From JAENWD01 sp963796915 (GTDB lineage Bacteria > Acidobacteriota > Vicinamibacteria > Vicinamibacterales > JAENWD01): DNA of 64,000 nt. Each line of letters begins with the position of its first letter. Position 1 is the first letter of the stretch. Where the stretch lies: positions 620,001 to 684,000 of the forward strand of contig CAWCNI010000004.1 in NCBI GenBank assembly GCA_963796915.1, given 5' to 3'. This document shows positions 8,305 to 17,438 of the stretch, piece by piece. The notes below the pieces were generated by a model. It was not told the DNA's origin and made no database searches. It worked only from the letters and a program-made list of their open reading frames with translations. Made by a program: the position numbers and the translations under genes.

Positions 8305-10911
8305 GTGAGCCGCCTTGGAAGCGGAGCGCTGCTCTGTCTGTCCGGGGCGGCCGCGCTCATCTACCAGATCCTCTGGATCAAGCAGCTCTCGCTGGTCGTC
8401 GGCGTGGATGTCTACGCCATCACGACGGCAGTGAGCGCGTTTTTTGCCGGGCTCGCGTTGGGAAGCGCGGTGCTCGGGCGCAGAGCGGAGATCGCCCGCC
8501 GGCCGCTCCGGCTCTATGCCGGCCTCGAGGTGGCGACCGCGATCATCGCCGTCGCTGCAACCGTCGCCCTCGCGCACTCTGCGTCGCTGTTCGCCACGCT
8601 CGAGCGACATGCCGGCGCCATCGCCTGGTTGTTGCCGTTCCTGATTGTCGGCACGCCCGCTTTCGTCATGGGCGGAACGCTGCCCGCCATCCTCAAGGCA
8701 CAGCCGGTTGAATCCGGCGCCGCCAGCCAGGCCGGCGGCGTGCTCTACGCCGCCAACACTGTGGGCGCCATCCTGGGCTCGCTGCTGGCGCCGTTCGCGC
8801 TGATTCCTGCGCTCGGGGTGACTGGCGCCGCCCTGGCAGCCGCGTGTCTCAATCTGGTCGCCGCGGGCGTCGCGCTGGCGATGGGGTCGTCCTTCGACAG
8901 GCTCAGGACGAACGGAGAACCGATGGGGTCGTCCTTCGACAGGCTCAGGGCGGACGCGGAGGTCGGTGCGGCCTTGGCGGTGAGCACATCCAACCGTCAG
9001 CCTGATCCGTCGGCCTCACGACCTGATTCGCGGCGACGTCGGCGCAGGCCGCTGGTCGTGCCGAAATCGACCTTCCCAGTCGACCCGCGACTCGCGCTGC
9101 GACTCTACGCTGTCGCTGGCGGCATCGCGCTTGGCTACGAGGTGGTCTGGTCCCAGGCGATCGTGCAGTTCACGAGCACGCGCGTGTTTGCGTTCTCGAT
9201 AGTGCTGGCGACCTATCTGGCAGGCCTCGCCATCGGCAGCTTCGTCTACGTGCGGCTGGAGGCGCGGGTGCGCGACCCCTGGAACGCGTTCGGTCTGCTG
9301 GTGGCTGCCGCGGGACTTGTCGCGCTGATCGGCGTCGCCGGATTGGGGCCGTGGCTGATGGCCTGGCAGTCGGCTGTCGAGCGCTCGCTGCGCGAGGCGA
9401 CGCACAACGAGTTGCTGGCGATGTGCGGCCGCTTCGCCGTCGCGGCGCTGGGCGTGGTGTTCGTGCCGACCTTGCTGCTCGGCGCCGCATTTCCAGCGGC
9501 GTTGCGGCTGGCCGTCGACGAGCGGCGACGGGCTCGCGATCTCGGCACCGTCCTCGCATTGAATACGGCCGGCGGCATCGCCGGCACCCTGCTCACCGGA
9601 TTCGTCCTCATCCCGACGGTGGGCATCGTGCGGTCACTGGGCCTCCTCGCACTGGGCGCGGCTGCCGTCGGCCTGATCGCCGTGTTCAGGTCCGTGGACA
9701 ACCGCAACGCTCGGACAGCCGCCGCGGTGTGTGCGGCGTGTGCGATCGCCGTGGCCGCCGCCACGCCAGCAGACACGCTGGCACGCCTGCTGACAGCATC
9801 TCGAAGCGGAGGTGACGTCGTCTACTACGATGAGAGCGCCGGCGGCACCGTCGCCGTGGTCGAGCAGCATGGCGGTGCCGGCACGTTCAGGCGTCTCTAC
9901 ATTCAGGGCGTGTCGAACTCCGGCGACGCGATGACGTCGATTCGCTACATGCGGCTGCAGGCCCTGCTGCCGCTCGTCATCCATCGCGGCGAGCCGCGCG
10001 CGGCGCTGGTGATCGGCCTTGGCACCGGCATCACCGCAGGCAGCCTGCTGAACTACGCCGGGTTGCAGCACCGGGTCTGCGCCGAGCTGCTGCCGGCTGT
10101 CGTCGCGGCGACGCCGCTGTTCCACAACAACCTGGGCCGGCCGGTGGATCCGCGCCTCGAGATTCGAGTGCGGGACGGACGGCGGGAGCTGCTTCGCAGC
10201 ATCGACGAGTACGATCTCATCACGCTCGAGCCGCCGCCCCCGTCGGCGGCCGGTGTCGTCAACCTCTACTCGCGCGATTTTTACGAGCTGGCGCGCCGCC
10301 GGCTCCGCCCCAACGGCCTGCTGGCGCAGTGGTGGCCTCTGGCGACGCAGAATGACGAGGACTCGCGGGCGCTGGTGCGGAGCTTGCTCGACGTCTTTCC
10401 CTATGCCTCGCTGTGGACGACCGAGCTGCACGAGATGCTGCTCGTCGGTTCGGCGGAGCCGATGGAGCTGGACGCGACCCGCATGACGCAGCGCTTCGCG
10501 GAGCCGACAGTCGCCGGTGCGCTTGCCGAGGTGGGGATCGGCTCGCCCTCAGCCCTCGCCGCGACGTGGGTGACCGACAGGGCGGGCCTCGAGCGCTATG
10601 CCGGGACCGCGGCGCCCGTTACCGACGACCGCCCAGGCATCGAGTACGCCACGTGGACGCGGCCAGGGGAGTTCAGTCGCGTCCTCACAGCGCTGCTGGC
10701 GCTTCGCACCGATCCGCCCGTCGTGAACACCGACTCCGCATTTCTGACCGGTGTCACGCTGGAGCGTTCCAGGCTGCTTCGGTTCTACGATGCCGGACTG
10801 AGCGCGCTCACCGGCGATCGCCAGCACGCCGTGGATGTGCTTCGCCAGGTTCTCGCCGAAGACGATCGCAACCCATACTATCGCTGGATGGCGGGCCTCC
10901 CGCCGTTGTAG
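8305..10911 (+). CDS. Membrane protein with spermidine-synthase-like methyltransferase-fold domain
   Basis: 868 residues from the GTG at 8305. The N-terminal half is polytopic and internally duplicated: ALIYQILWIKQLSLVVG with AFFAGLALGSAVLGRR, then GYEVVWSQAIVQFTSTRVF with ATYLAGLAIGSFVYVR. The C-terminal part carries a SAM-fold nucleotide-binding segment (ALVIGLGTGITAGSLL) and the family signature YDLITLEPPPPS followed by LYSRDFYELARRRL. Family knowledge: these fused MFS/SpeE-like proteins are common in Acidobacteria and are not proven polyamine synthases. Residues about 193-217 are encoded by two copies of a palindromic repeat, followed by an Arg-rich linker, so the cytoplasmic loop between the two membrane halves has been lengthened. 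Ends 9 bp before the MoxR gene, perhaps co-transcribed with it. Confidence 0.85.
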   Translation: MSRLGSGALLCLSGAAALIYQILWIKQLSLVVGVDVYAITTAVSAFFAGLALGSAVLGRRAEIARRPLRLYAGLEVATAIIAVAATVALAHSASLFATLERHAGAIAWLLPFLIVGTPAFVMGGTLPAILKAQPVESGAASQAGGVLYAANTVGAILGSLLAPFALIPALGVTGAALAAACLNLVAAGVALAMGSSFDRLRTNGEPMGSSFDRLRADAEVGAALAVSTSNRQPDPSASRPDSRRRRRRPLVVPKSTFPVDPRLALRLYAVAGGIALGYEVVWSQAIVQFTSTRVFAFSIVLATYLAGLAIGSFVYVRLEARVRDPWNAFGLLVAAAGLVALIGVAGLGPWLMAWQSAVERSLREATHNELLAMCGRFAVAALGVVFVPTLLLGAAFPAALRLAVDERRRARDLGTVLALNTAGGIAGTLLTGFVLIPTVGIVRSLGLLALGAAAVGLIAVFRSVDNRNARTAAAVCAACAIAVAAATPADTLARLLTASRSGGDVVYYDESAGGTVAVVEQHGGAGTFRRLYIQGVSNSGDAMTSIRYMRLQALLPLVIHRGEPRAALVIGLGTGITAGSLLNYAGLQHRVCAELLPAVVAATPLFHNNLGRPVDPRLEIRVRDGRRELLRSIDEYDLITLEPPPPSAAGVVNLYSRDFYELARRRLRPNGLLAQWWPLATQNDEDSRALVRSLLDVFPYASLWTTELHEMLLVGSAEPMELDATRMTQRFAEPTVAGALAEVGIGSPSALAATWVTDRAGLERYAGTAAPVTDDRPGIEYATWTRPGEFSRVLTALLALRTDPPVVNTDSAFLTGVTLERSRLLRFYDAGLSALTGDRQHAVDVLRQVLAEDDRNPYYRWMAGLPPL
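8881..8955 (+). repeat. Two tandem copies of a palindromic repeat inside a coding sequence
   Basis: Two near-identical copies start at 8881 and 8923, exactly 42 bp apart (14 codons). Each contains GTCCTTCGACAGGCTCAGG(A/G)C, with inverted arms GTCCT/AGGAC and CCTTCGACAGG-type symmetry. Translated they give GSSFDRLRTNGEP and GSSFDRLRADAE; the reverse strand reads FVLSLSKDDPI. I recognise this peptide from interspersed repeats found in many unrelated genomes. The insert keeps the reading frame. Confidence 0.8.
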
Positions 10912-10920
10912 GTTTCAGAC

Positions 10921-11934
10921 ATGAGCAGCCCCGCCCGCGACGCGATTCTCCAGCTCAAGGCGCAGATGGCCGAATCGATCATCGGCCAGGAAGCGATGAT
11001 CGAACGGCTGCTGCTCGGCCTGCTGGCCAATGGCAACCTGCTTGTCGAAGGCCTGCCCGGGCTGGCCAAGACCCGCGCGATCAAGAGCCTGTCGAAGCAC
11101 CTCAGCGCAGACTTCTCGCGGCTGCAGTTCACGCCAGACCTGCTTCCCGCCGACATCACCGGGTCCGAGGTCTACTACACCGAAGGCGGCAAGGGGCAAT
11201 TCACCTTTCAGCCCGGGCCGGTCTTCGCGAACCTCGTGCTCGCCGACGAAGTGAATCGCGCGCCGGCCAAGGTCCAGGCCGCGTTGCTCGAGGCCATGGA
11301 AGAACGGCAGGTCACCGTCGCCGGCAAGACTCACAAGCTGCCGGACCTGTTCCTCGTCATGGCGACGCAGAACCCGATCGAGCAGGAAGGGACGTACCCG
11401 CTGCCGGAAGCGCAGATGGATCGATTCCTCATGCACGTGCAGGTCGGCTATCCCGACGAGAAGTCGGAGTTGGGGATCGTGCAGCTCGTTCGTGGCGAAG
11501 AGCAGCGCGCCGCACAGCACGCCGGCGAGGCGCCGAAGGCAGACGCAGCACCGGCGCCGGCGGCGGCGGACAAGCTGGCGCAGGACGTCGTCTTCGACGC
11601 GCGCCGCGCGATCGCGGCGGTGACTGTCTCCGACGCCGTCGCCAACTACATCGTCGCGCTCATCTTCGCGACGAGGTATCCGGAGAAGATCGACGAGAAG
11701 GTCCGTACGTGGATCCGCGTCGGCGCCAGCCCGCGCGGAGCGATCGGCCTCGACAAGACGTCGCGCGCCTACGCCTGGCTTGCCGGCCGCGACTATGTCA
11801 CGCCAGAGGACGTGCGGGCAGTCGTCCATGACGTGTTGCGTCATCGCCTGATGCTCTCGTACGACGCGCACGCCCAGGGCGTCACGGCAAACCAGGTGAT
11901 CGACGCGCTCGTGGAGAAGGTGGCGGTCGCGTAA
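10921..11934 (+). CDS. MoxR-family AAA ATPase
   Basis: 337 residues. Walker A is GLPGLAKT near residue 44, Walker B is LVLADEVNRAPAK, and the MoxR signatures LLEAMEERQVTV, ATQNPIEQEGTYPLPEAQ(M)DRF and a sensor-2 type region with PRGAIGLDK are all present. Family knowledge: MoxR ATPases act as chaperone-like factors that assemble or activate partner complexes containing VWA proteins. It is the first gene of a six-gene operon in which DUF58, DUF4381 and three Bat-like genes follow with gaps of 19 bp or overlaps, so its partners are almost certainly those VWA proteins. An Ala-rich insert (PKADAAPAPAAADKL) separates the AAA core from the C-terminal lid. Confidence 0.95.
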   Translation: MSSPARDAILQLKAQMAESIIGQEAMIERLLLGLLANGNLLVEGLPGLAKTRAIKSLSKHLSADFSRLQFTPDLLPADITGSEVYYTEGGKGQFTFQPGPVFANLVLADEVNRAPAKVQAALLEAMEERQVTVAGKTHKLPDLFLVMATQNPIEQEGTYPLPEAQMDRFLMHVQVGYPDEKSELGIVQLVRGEEQRAAQHAGEAPKADAAPAPAAADKLAQDVVFDARRAIAAVTVSDAVANYIVALIFATRYPEKIDEKVRTWIRVGASPRGAIGLDKTSRAYAWLAGRDYVTPEDVRAVVHDVLRHRLMLSYDAHAQGVTANQVIDALVEKVAVA

Positions 11935-11953
11935 GGCGGCGGAGGAGTCGACG

Positions 11954-12958
11954 ATGGCATTCTCGGCGCCGGCGCTTGGACGCGCGACAGGGATTCGCCA
12001 GCCGGAGGCACGGCCGCAGGCGGCGCCGGGCGTCTACGTGTCCGTAGACGACCTCGCTGCCCTCGAGACGGCGGCGCGGGACTTCACGTTTCTGCGGCAC
12101 CAGCCGGTTCACAGCATCCTCGCGGGCCGTCACGCCTCGCGCGTCAGGGGGCGTGGCCTCGCGTTCGAGGAACTCCGCCAGTACCTGCCCGGAGACGATG
12201 TTCGCGCCATCGACTGGCACGTCACGGCGCGCATGGGCTCTCCGTACCTGCGGGTCTACACGGAAGAGAAGGACCGCCACGCGCTGATCGTCGTGGACCA
12301 GCGCATCGAGATGTTCTTCGGCACGCGCCGCGCGATGAAATCGGTGACAGCTGCGGAGGTCGCCGCCCTCGCCGCCTGGCGCGTGCTCTCCCAGGGCGAT
12401 CGCGTCGGCGGCGTCGTCTTCAACGACACCCGGATCGACGAGCTCCGGCCGGAGCGCAGCCGAGCGGCCGTCATGCGCCTGCTGTCGACGATCGCGGCCC
12501 GCAACGGGGAGCTTCACGCCGAATCTGCCGCCTCGCAGTCGCCGGCCCAACTCAACGCCGCGCTGGATCGGATCGCCCGGCTGGCGCCGCACGACGCCCT
12601 GGTCATCGTGGCCAGCGACTTCAACGGCGCCGACCAGGGCACGCGCGACCGGCTGCTGCGCCTCCGCGCGCACAACGACGTCGTCGCCCTCATGGTCTAC
12701 GACCCGTTCCTGCTGGAGCTGCCCGCCTCCGGCGACCTCGTCGTCAGCGACGGCGAGCTGCAGGTGGAGCTCGGGCTGGGACGCGAGCGCACCAGGAAGA
12801 ACATCCTGGAATTCGCCGACGCGCACGGCCGTCAGATTCTCGGCTGGCAGCACGAGATCGGGATTGCCGTGGCGCCGCTCTCGGCCGCCGAAGAGACGGC
12901 GCCGCAAGTACGGCGGCTCCTCGGGCACGCGGACCAGGCCGCGCGAGGCGCCCGATGA
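11954..12958 (+). CDS. DUF58 domain protein
   Basis: 334 residues, no signal peptide. The DUF58 core signature is clear: AGRHASRVRGRGLAFEE, LRQYLPGDDVRAIDWHVTAR, then YTEEKDRHALIVVDQR, which leads into a VWA-like fold with a degenerate metal site. Family knowledge: DUF58 proteins almost always accompany MoxR ATPases and VWA proteins; the biochemical role is not settled. It starts 19 bp after the MoxR stop and overlaps the following DUF4381 gene by 4 bases (ATGA). The C-terminus contains an ISEL-like beta pattern and ends in an Arg-rich tail. Cytoplasmic by prediction. Confidence 0.93.
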   Translation: MAFSAPALGRATGIRQPEARPQAAPGVYVSVDDLAALETAARDFTFLRHQPVHSILAGRHASRVRGRGLAFEELRQYLPGDDVRAIDWHVTARMGSPYLRVYTEEKDRHALIVVDQRIEMFFGTRRAMKSVTAAEVAALAAWRVLSQGDRVGGVVFNDTRIDELRPERSRAAVMRLLSTIAARNGELHAESAASQSPAQLNAALDRIARLAPHDALVIVASDFNGADQGTRDRLLRLRAHNDVVALMVYDPFLLELPASGDLVVSDGELQVELGLGRERTRKNILEFADAHGRQILGWQHEIGIAVAPLSAAEETAPQVRRLLGHADQAARGAR

Positions 12959-13482
12959 ATCCCTCGAAGCCGCCGGCACTCGATGCCGCGGCACAGGCCG
13001 CCATCGCCAAGCTGGCGGACATCGCCGTCCCCGAGCCGACGCCGTGGACTCCGCAGACGTGGGGCTGGGCCGTCGTCGCCGCCCTGGCGCTCGGGGCGGC
13101 AGTCTGGCTGATCGTGCGGGCCGTGCGCCGGCGCCGCGCCAACCGCTACCGCGTCGAGGCGCTTGCGGATCTCGCGGCGCTCGAGTCGCGCCTGCCCGAC
13201 GCCGCCAGCCGCCCGGCTGCGATGGCGGAGATCCCGCCGCTGCTCAAGCGCGTGGCGCTGGCGGCGTGGCCCAGACCCGACGTCGCGGCGTTGTCCGGCG
13301 ACGCCTGGGTGGCGTTTCTCCGGGCGCACGCGGGTCGCGCCGGGCTGCCAGACGCCGCGTCGGCGTTCGTGAAAGACCAGCAGTATCGCGCCCACGCGCT
13401 GGACGCGATCTCGTCCGATGACGCCAGGCTCGTCGTCGATCAGGTGCGCCGCTGGATCGAGGGACATCGTGTACGTCCTTGA
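12955..13482 (+). CDS. DUF4381 domain single-pass membrane protein
   Basis: 175 residues. A short N-terminal segment (DIAVPEPTPWTPQTWGWAV) leads into one membrane helix (VAALALGAAVWLIVRAV) and a basic stop-transfer RRRRANRYR. The cytoplasmic domain includes a long helical stretch, PPLLKRVALAAWPRPDVAALSG, and DAWVAFL. This is the DUF4381 layout seen in Bat/MoxR operons. The ATG overlaps the DUF58 stop, and its end overlaps the next gene by 14 bases, which suggests translational coupling. Its position between DUF58 and BatA matches the usual gene order. No enzymatic motif is visible; it is probably a membrane adaptor of the MoxR-Bat complex (inference). Confidence 0.85.
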   Translation: MNPSKPPALDAAAQAAIAKLADIAVPEPTPWTPQTWGWAVVAALALGAAVWLIVRAVRRRRANRYRVEALADLAALESRLPDAASRPAAMAEIPPLLKRVALAAWPRPDVAALSGDAWVAFLRAHAGRAGLPDAASAFVKDQQYRAHALDAISSDDARLVVDQVRRWIEGHRVRP

Positions 13483-14488
13483 ACATCCGTGGCTGCTTGC
13501 CGTGCTGCCGTTGCCGCTCCTGATCTGGTGGCTGCTTCCGCCATATCGGGAGGAGACAGCCTCGGTGCGCATTCCGTTCTTTCAGGATGTCGCGCGTGCG
13601 GCAGGGCTTGCCCCGGCGCCAGGCGCCATCGTCCCGAGGACGAACTGGCTGCAGAAAGTCGTCGGGCCGCTCTGCTGGGCGCTGCTGGTGATCGCGCTGG
13701 CGCGCCCGCAGTTTGTCGAGCCGCCGATTCAGAAGGTTGAGCCGGCGCGCGACCTGCTGCTGTCGCTGGACCTCTCGCAGTCGATGGAGACCCGCGACGT
13801 ACGAACGCCGGCGGGGACCGTGGTGCGGCGCGTGGACGCGGTGCAGTCGGTCGTGCAGGATTTCGTCCGGCGGCGGCCGGCCGACCGCATCGGCCTGATT
13901 GTCTTCGGTGACGCTCCGTATCCCGAGGTGCCGTTCACGCTGGATCACCAGACAGTGCTGGTGATGCTCGGCGCGATCCTGCCGGGCATGGCCGGCGCCA
14001 GGACGGCGCTCGGCGATTCAATCGGGCTGGCGATCAAGATGTTCGAGAGCAGCAAGGCGCCGGACAAGGTGCTGATCCTGCTCACCGACGGGAACGACAC
14101 TGCCAGCCGCATGCCGCCGTCGCGCGCCGCCGACATCGCAAGGCGCAAGAACATCCGCATCCATACCATCGGCCTCGGCAACCCGAAAGCTGCCGGCGAG
14201 GACAAGCTTGATATCGCCACGCTTCAGAAGGTGGCGACGACAACCGGCGGCCGCTTCTTTCAGGGCCAGGACCAGAAGCAGCTCGAGGAGATCTACGCGA
14301 CGCTCGATCGCCTGACGCCGGCGAACGAAAAGACCCTCAGCTGGCGCCCCAAGCGCGAGTTGTTCTTCTACCCTGTCGGCCTGGCCGTTGTCGTCGTGCT
14401 CGCCTATCAACTGCTGATGATCGTGATGACCGGGACGCGCCGGGCGCTCGCCCAGTGGCAGGCTGGCAGGGCAGGGAAGGCCGCATGA
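13469..14488 (+). CDS. BatA-like VWA domain membrane protein
   Basis: 339 residues. The GTG at 13469 is chosen because it gives the standard BatA opening, YVLEHPWLLAVLPLPLLIWWLLPP, with the first membrane helix. A second helix (VVGPLCWALLVIALARPQ) precedes the VWA domain. The MIDAS motif is DLSQSMET (DxSxS), with TPAGT and the later LLTDGND as further metal-site elements. A last helix (LFFYPVGLAVVVVLAYQLL) anchors the C-terminus. Family knowledge: BatA forms an inner-membrane VWA complex with BatB and BatD, first linked to aerotolerance in Bacteroides. Overlaps DUF4381 by 14 bases and BatB by 4 (ATGA). Confidence 0.9.
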   Translation: MYVLEHPWLLAVLPLPLLIWWLLPPYREETASVRIPFFQDVARAAGLAPAPGAIVPRTNWLQKVVGPLCWALLVIALARPQFVEPPIQKVEPARDLLLSLDLSQSMETRDVRTPAGTVVRRVDAVQSVVQDFVRRRPADRIGLIVFGDAPYPEVPFTLDHQTVLVMLGAILPGMAGARTALGDSIGLAIKMFESSKAPDKVLILLTDGNDTASRMPPSRAADIARRKNIRIHTIGLGNPKAAGEDKLDIATLQKVATTTGGRFFQGQDQKQLEEIYATLDRLTPANEKTLSWRPKRELFFYPVGLAVVVVLAYQLLMIVMTGTRRALAQWQAGRAGKAA

Positions 14489-16053
14489 TCGCCGCCTTCC
14501 ATTTTCTGCGGCCCGCGTGGTTGCTCGCGATTCCCGCGGCGCTCGTGCTGCTCTGGATCGTGTCGCGCCGCGAGGACCTGCGACGGCGCTGGGCAGGTGC
14601 GATTGCGCCGCACCTGCTCGACCGTCTCATCGTCGGCCGCCGCTCGCGGTGGCGGTTCCGGCCGGTGCACCTGACAGTCGGCGGCATCGTCTGCGCCGCG
14701 CTGGCGGCAGCGGGGCCGACGTGGGAGCGGCAGCGGCCGCCCTTTGTCGAAGACAAGGCGCCGCTGGCCATCGCGATCGATCTGTCGCGCACGATGGACG
14801 CCACCGACGTGTCGCCGAGTCGGCTCGAACGCGTGAAGCTCAAGGTGCGCGATCTGCTCGCATTGCGATCCGGCGCGAGAACCGCCGTCTTCGCGTACGC
14901 CGGTTCGGCGCACATGGTGCTGCCGTTGACTGACGATCCAGCGCTGATCCAGACCTATGTGGACTCGCTGGGCACGGCGATCATGCCGGTGGCCGGAAAG
15001 GACACCGCCAAAGCACTCGCAGCCGTCGACGCCGGGCTCGCGCGCGAGCAGACGCCAGGCACGATTCTGTTCCTTACCGATGGCGTCGAAGCGTCTGCCA
15101 TCGATCGGTTCAGGGATCATGCCGGCCCCAACGAGATCCTGGTGCTCGGCGTGGGAACTGCGGAGGGCGGCCCGGTGCCTACCGGGCCCGACACGTTCCT
15201 GACGGACAAGGCCGGGCGCCGCGTGTTCACGCGGCTGGATGTCGACGGCCTGCAGAAGCTGCACTCGGACGCGGGTGTGCCGGTGGCGACGATCTCGGTC
15301 GACGACAGCGACGTGGAGTGGGTGCAGCGGCGGATTCAAACGCATCTCGAGCAGCGGCAGTCTGACGCGCAGACGCGGTGGAGTGACGAAGGCTGGTGGC
15401 TCACGATCCCGCTGGCCGTGTTCGGCGGGTTCTGGTTTCGTCGTGGCTGGACGATCCGCTGGGCGGCCATCTTTGCGTTTGCCGTCGTGCTGGGATCGCC
15501 GGCGCATGCGCAGGCCGCAGACTGGCGCTTCGCCGATCTCTGGATGACGGCGGACCAGCAGGGCCGCTACTACTTCGATCGCGGAGACTACGTCACTGCA
15601 GCCGATCGGTTCGCCGATCCGATGTGGAAAGGCGTGTCGCTATATCGGGCTGGGCGTTTCGAGGAGGCATTCGGCGCCTTCTCCAGGGTGGATACGCCGG
15701 AGAGCTACTTCAACCAGGGCAACGCGCTGGCGCACCTTGGACGGTTTCCTGCTGCCGCGGCCAGCTACCGCGAGGCGCTGAAACGCCGGCCCGACTGGCC
15801 CGACGCCAAGAAGAACCTGGCGCTCGTCGAACGGCTGATCCCACCAAAGGAAGACCAGGAAGAGACCGAAGGCACCATCGACAAGCCCGATCAGATCAAG
15901 TTCGACGACAAGGGCAAGAAGGGAAAGAAGGGCCAGGTGGATGTCGGCCGGCAGACCGCTGAGATGTGGATGCGCAACATCCAGACGACGCCGCGCGATC
16001 TGCTGCTGCGCAAGTTCGCGCTCGAAGCGCACCGCGAGGCGGGCAGGCCGTGA
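14485..16053 (+). CDS. BatB-like VWA protein fused to TPR (BatB-BatC fusion)
   Basis: 522 residues from the ATG at 14485. The first half is BatB-like: two N-terminal helices, a VWA domain with MIDAS DLSRTMDATD, FAYAGSAHMVLPLTDD, and LFLTDGVEAS. After residue about 310 come two more hydrophobic helices (WLTIPLAVFGGFWF and WAAIFAFAVVLG). Then there is a BatC-like periplasmic part with TPR repeats (YYFDRGDYVTAADRF, SLYRAGRFEEAFGAF, YFNQGNALAHLGRFPAAAASYREAL). The C-terminus is charged and Lys-rich (DDKGKKGKKGQ) and ends in an amphipathic WMRNIQTTPRDLL segment. BatB and BatC are separate genes in the classic locus, so this is a fusion. Overlaps both neighbours by 4 bases. Confidence 0.9.
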   Translation: MIAAFHFLRPAWLLAIPAALVLLWIVSRREDLRRRWAGAIAPHLLDRLIVGRRSRWRFRPVHLTVGGIVCAALAAAGPTWERQRPPFVEDKAPLAIAIDLSRTMDATDVSPSRLERVKLKVRDLLALRSGARTAVFAYAGSAHMVLPLTDDPALIQTYVDSLGTAIMPVAGKDTAKALAAVDAGLAREQTPGTILFLTDGVEASAIDRFRDHAGPNEILVLGVGTAEGGPVPTGPDTFLTDKAGRRVFTRLDVDGLQKLHSDAGVPVATISVDDSDVEWVQRRIQTHLEQRQSDAQTRWSDEGWWLTIPLAVFGGFWFRRGWTIRWAAIFAFAVVLGSPAHAQAADWRFADLWMTADQQGRYYFDRGDYVTAADRFADPMWKGVSLYRAGRFEEAFGAFSRVDTPESYFNQGNALAHLGRFPAAAASYREALKRRPDWPDAKKNLALVERLIPPKEDQEETEGTIDKPDQIKFDDKGKKGKKGQVDVGRQTAEMWMRNIQTTPRDLLLRKFALEAHREAGRP

Positions 16054-17438
16054 CGCGCCTGATCGCGACTGCCCTGCTGCTCGTGTTTCTTGGGCTGGCG
16101 CCCAGGGTGGACGCCGCCGGCAAGCCGATTGTCCGCGTCGTCGTGCAGGCACACGGTCCCGTCCTTGTGGGGCAACAGGTCACGGTAACGGTCCAGGTGC
16201 TTGTGCCGAACTACTTCCTGTCGGCGCCTGATTTTCCGACGCTCGACATGGACGATGCGATCGTCACGATGCCCGACGAGGTCTTGCCGCACCTGTCGGA
16301 AACCATCGCTGGTGACAGTTACGTGGGAGTCCAGAAGAACTACGTCATTGCACCGCAGCAGGAAGGAACGCTCGTCCTCCCATCCGCCGAGATCACCTTC
16401 AGGTATGCCGCTGTGCCAGGGCAGCCTCCGGCCGATGGCGTCGTGCAGCTGCCGCACACGACAGTGGTCGCGCGGCTCCCCGAGGGGGCGCGGACCGACG
16501 AGGGAGTGCTGCCGGTCTCGAAGCTGACAGTCAGGCAGACAATCGAACCAACAACCGCCAGCATGAAAGCCGGCGCCACACTGACCAGGACGATTGCTGT
16601 CGTCGCCGAGCACGCGCAGCCGATGATGATTCTGCCGCCGCGTATCGACGCGCCGGATGGCGTCCGCGTGTATCGCAAGGATCCCGTGCTGACGAGTGAC
16701 ATCGGGACGCGCGGCGAGTTTCTGGGCGGGCGCCGGGTGGACCGCGTCACCTACCTGTTCGAGCGGCCTGGCACGTACACGTTGCCCGCGATCGACTATC
16801 CCTGGTTCGATGCGTCGACGGGCACCCGCGTGGTCGCGCAGGCGGCGGCCGTCTCGGTCAGCGTGGCGCCAAACCCGGTCGCCGCACCGGTGATTCCGCC
16901 GGAGGCCGCGCCGGCGCCCGCACCCGCGCCGCCGCCGTCACCGTGGCTGGTGTGGAAGCGGCGCGCTCTCTGGATTGCGGCCGCCCTCGGGGTGGTGCTG
17001 GTGGGCATCTGGTTGTTTCGTCTGGCATGGCCACGCTACCGGGTGTGGCGTTCGGCACGCGCGCTGGTCAGATCCCAGGCGGAAAGCACTTACTTTGCGA
17101 GATTCGAACGCGCATGCGGGCGCGATGACGCTGCCAACGCCTACGCCACGCTCACCGCGTGGGCGAGGCACGCGAGCGGGGAGCCGGCCGCGCAGTGGCT
17201 CGCCTCGCTGGGTGTGCCCGCGCTGGACGCCGAGATCCGGCAACTCGAGTCGCGCCTGTTTGCCGGCGCGCCGGTAGACACCCAGTGGTCCGGCCGCCGC
17301 CTGCGCGACGCTGCGGCCGCGGCACGCGAGGCGTGGCGGTCTGCCAGCGCCGACGGCCCTCGTCGTGCGGGCTTCCTGCCGCCGATGAACCCGGGGTGGG
17401 GGAAGGCTCAGTGGCTGCCGCCGCGGCCGCCAGTCTGA
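16050..17438 (+). CDS. BatD-like exported/membrane-anchored protein
   Basis: 462 residues. The GTG at 16050 overlaps the preceding TGA. A signal peptide (LIATALLLVFLGLAPRVDA) is followed by BatD-type immunoglobulin-like beta domains: VRVVVQAHGPVLVGQQVTVT, YVGVQKNYVIAPQQEGTLVL and YLFERPGTYTLPAIDYPWF. A Pro/Ala-rich spacer precedes one membrane helix (ALWIAAALGVVLVGIWLF), and a helical cytoplasmic tail follows, so the protein exposes most of its mass to the periplasm. It is the last gene of the MoxR-Bat operon. Family knowledge: BatD proteins are thought to recognise or scaffold envelope substrates for the VWA partners; no catalytic motif is visible. Its last 31 bases overlap an EmrB remnant on the opposite strand. 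Confidence 0.87.
   Translation: MTRLIATALLLVFLGLAPRVDAAGKPIVRVVVQAHGPVLVGQQVTVTVQVLVPNYFLSAPDFPTLDMDDAIVTMPDEVLPHLSETIAGDSYVGVQKNYVIAPQQEGTLVLPSAEITFRYAAVPGQPPADGVVQLPHTTVVARLPEGARTDEGVLPVSKLTVRQTIEPTTASMKAGATLTRTIAVVAEHAQPMMILPPRIDAPDGVRVYRKDPVLTSDIGTRGEFLGGRRVDRVTYLFERPGTYTLPAIDYPWFDASTGTRVVAQAAAVSVSVAPNPVAAPVIPPEAAPAPAPAPPPSPWLVWKRRALWIAAALGVVLVGIWLFRLAWPRYRVWRSARALVRSQAESTYFARFERACGRDDAANAYATLTAWARHASGEPAAQWLASLGVPALDAEIRQLESRLFAGAPVDTQWSGRRLRDAAAAAREAWRSASADGPRRAGFLPPMNPGWGKAQWLPPRPPV

Noticed and set aside
9170..9776. Antisense Arg/Ala-rich frames over the spermidine-synthase-like gene
   Set aside because: Composition is typical of GC-rich shadows; the plus-strand protein has clear membrane helices and motifs.
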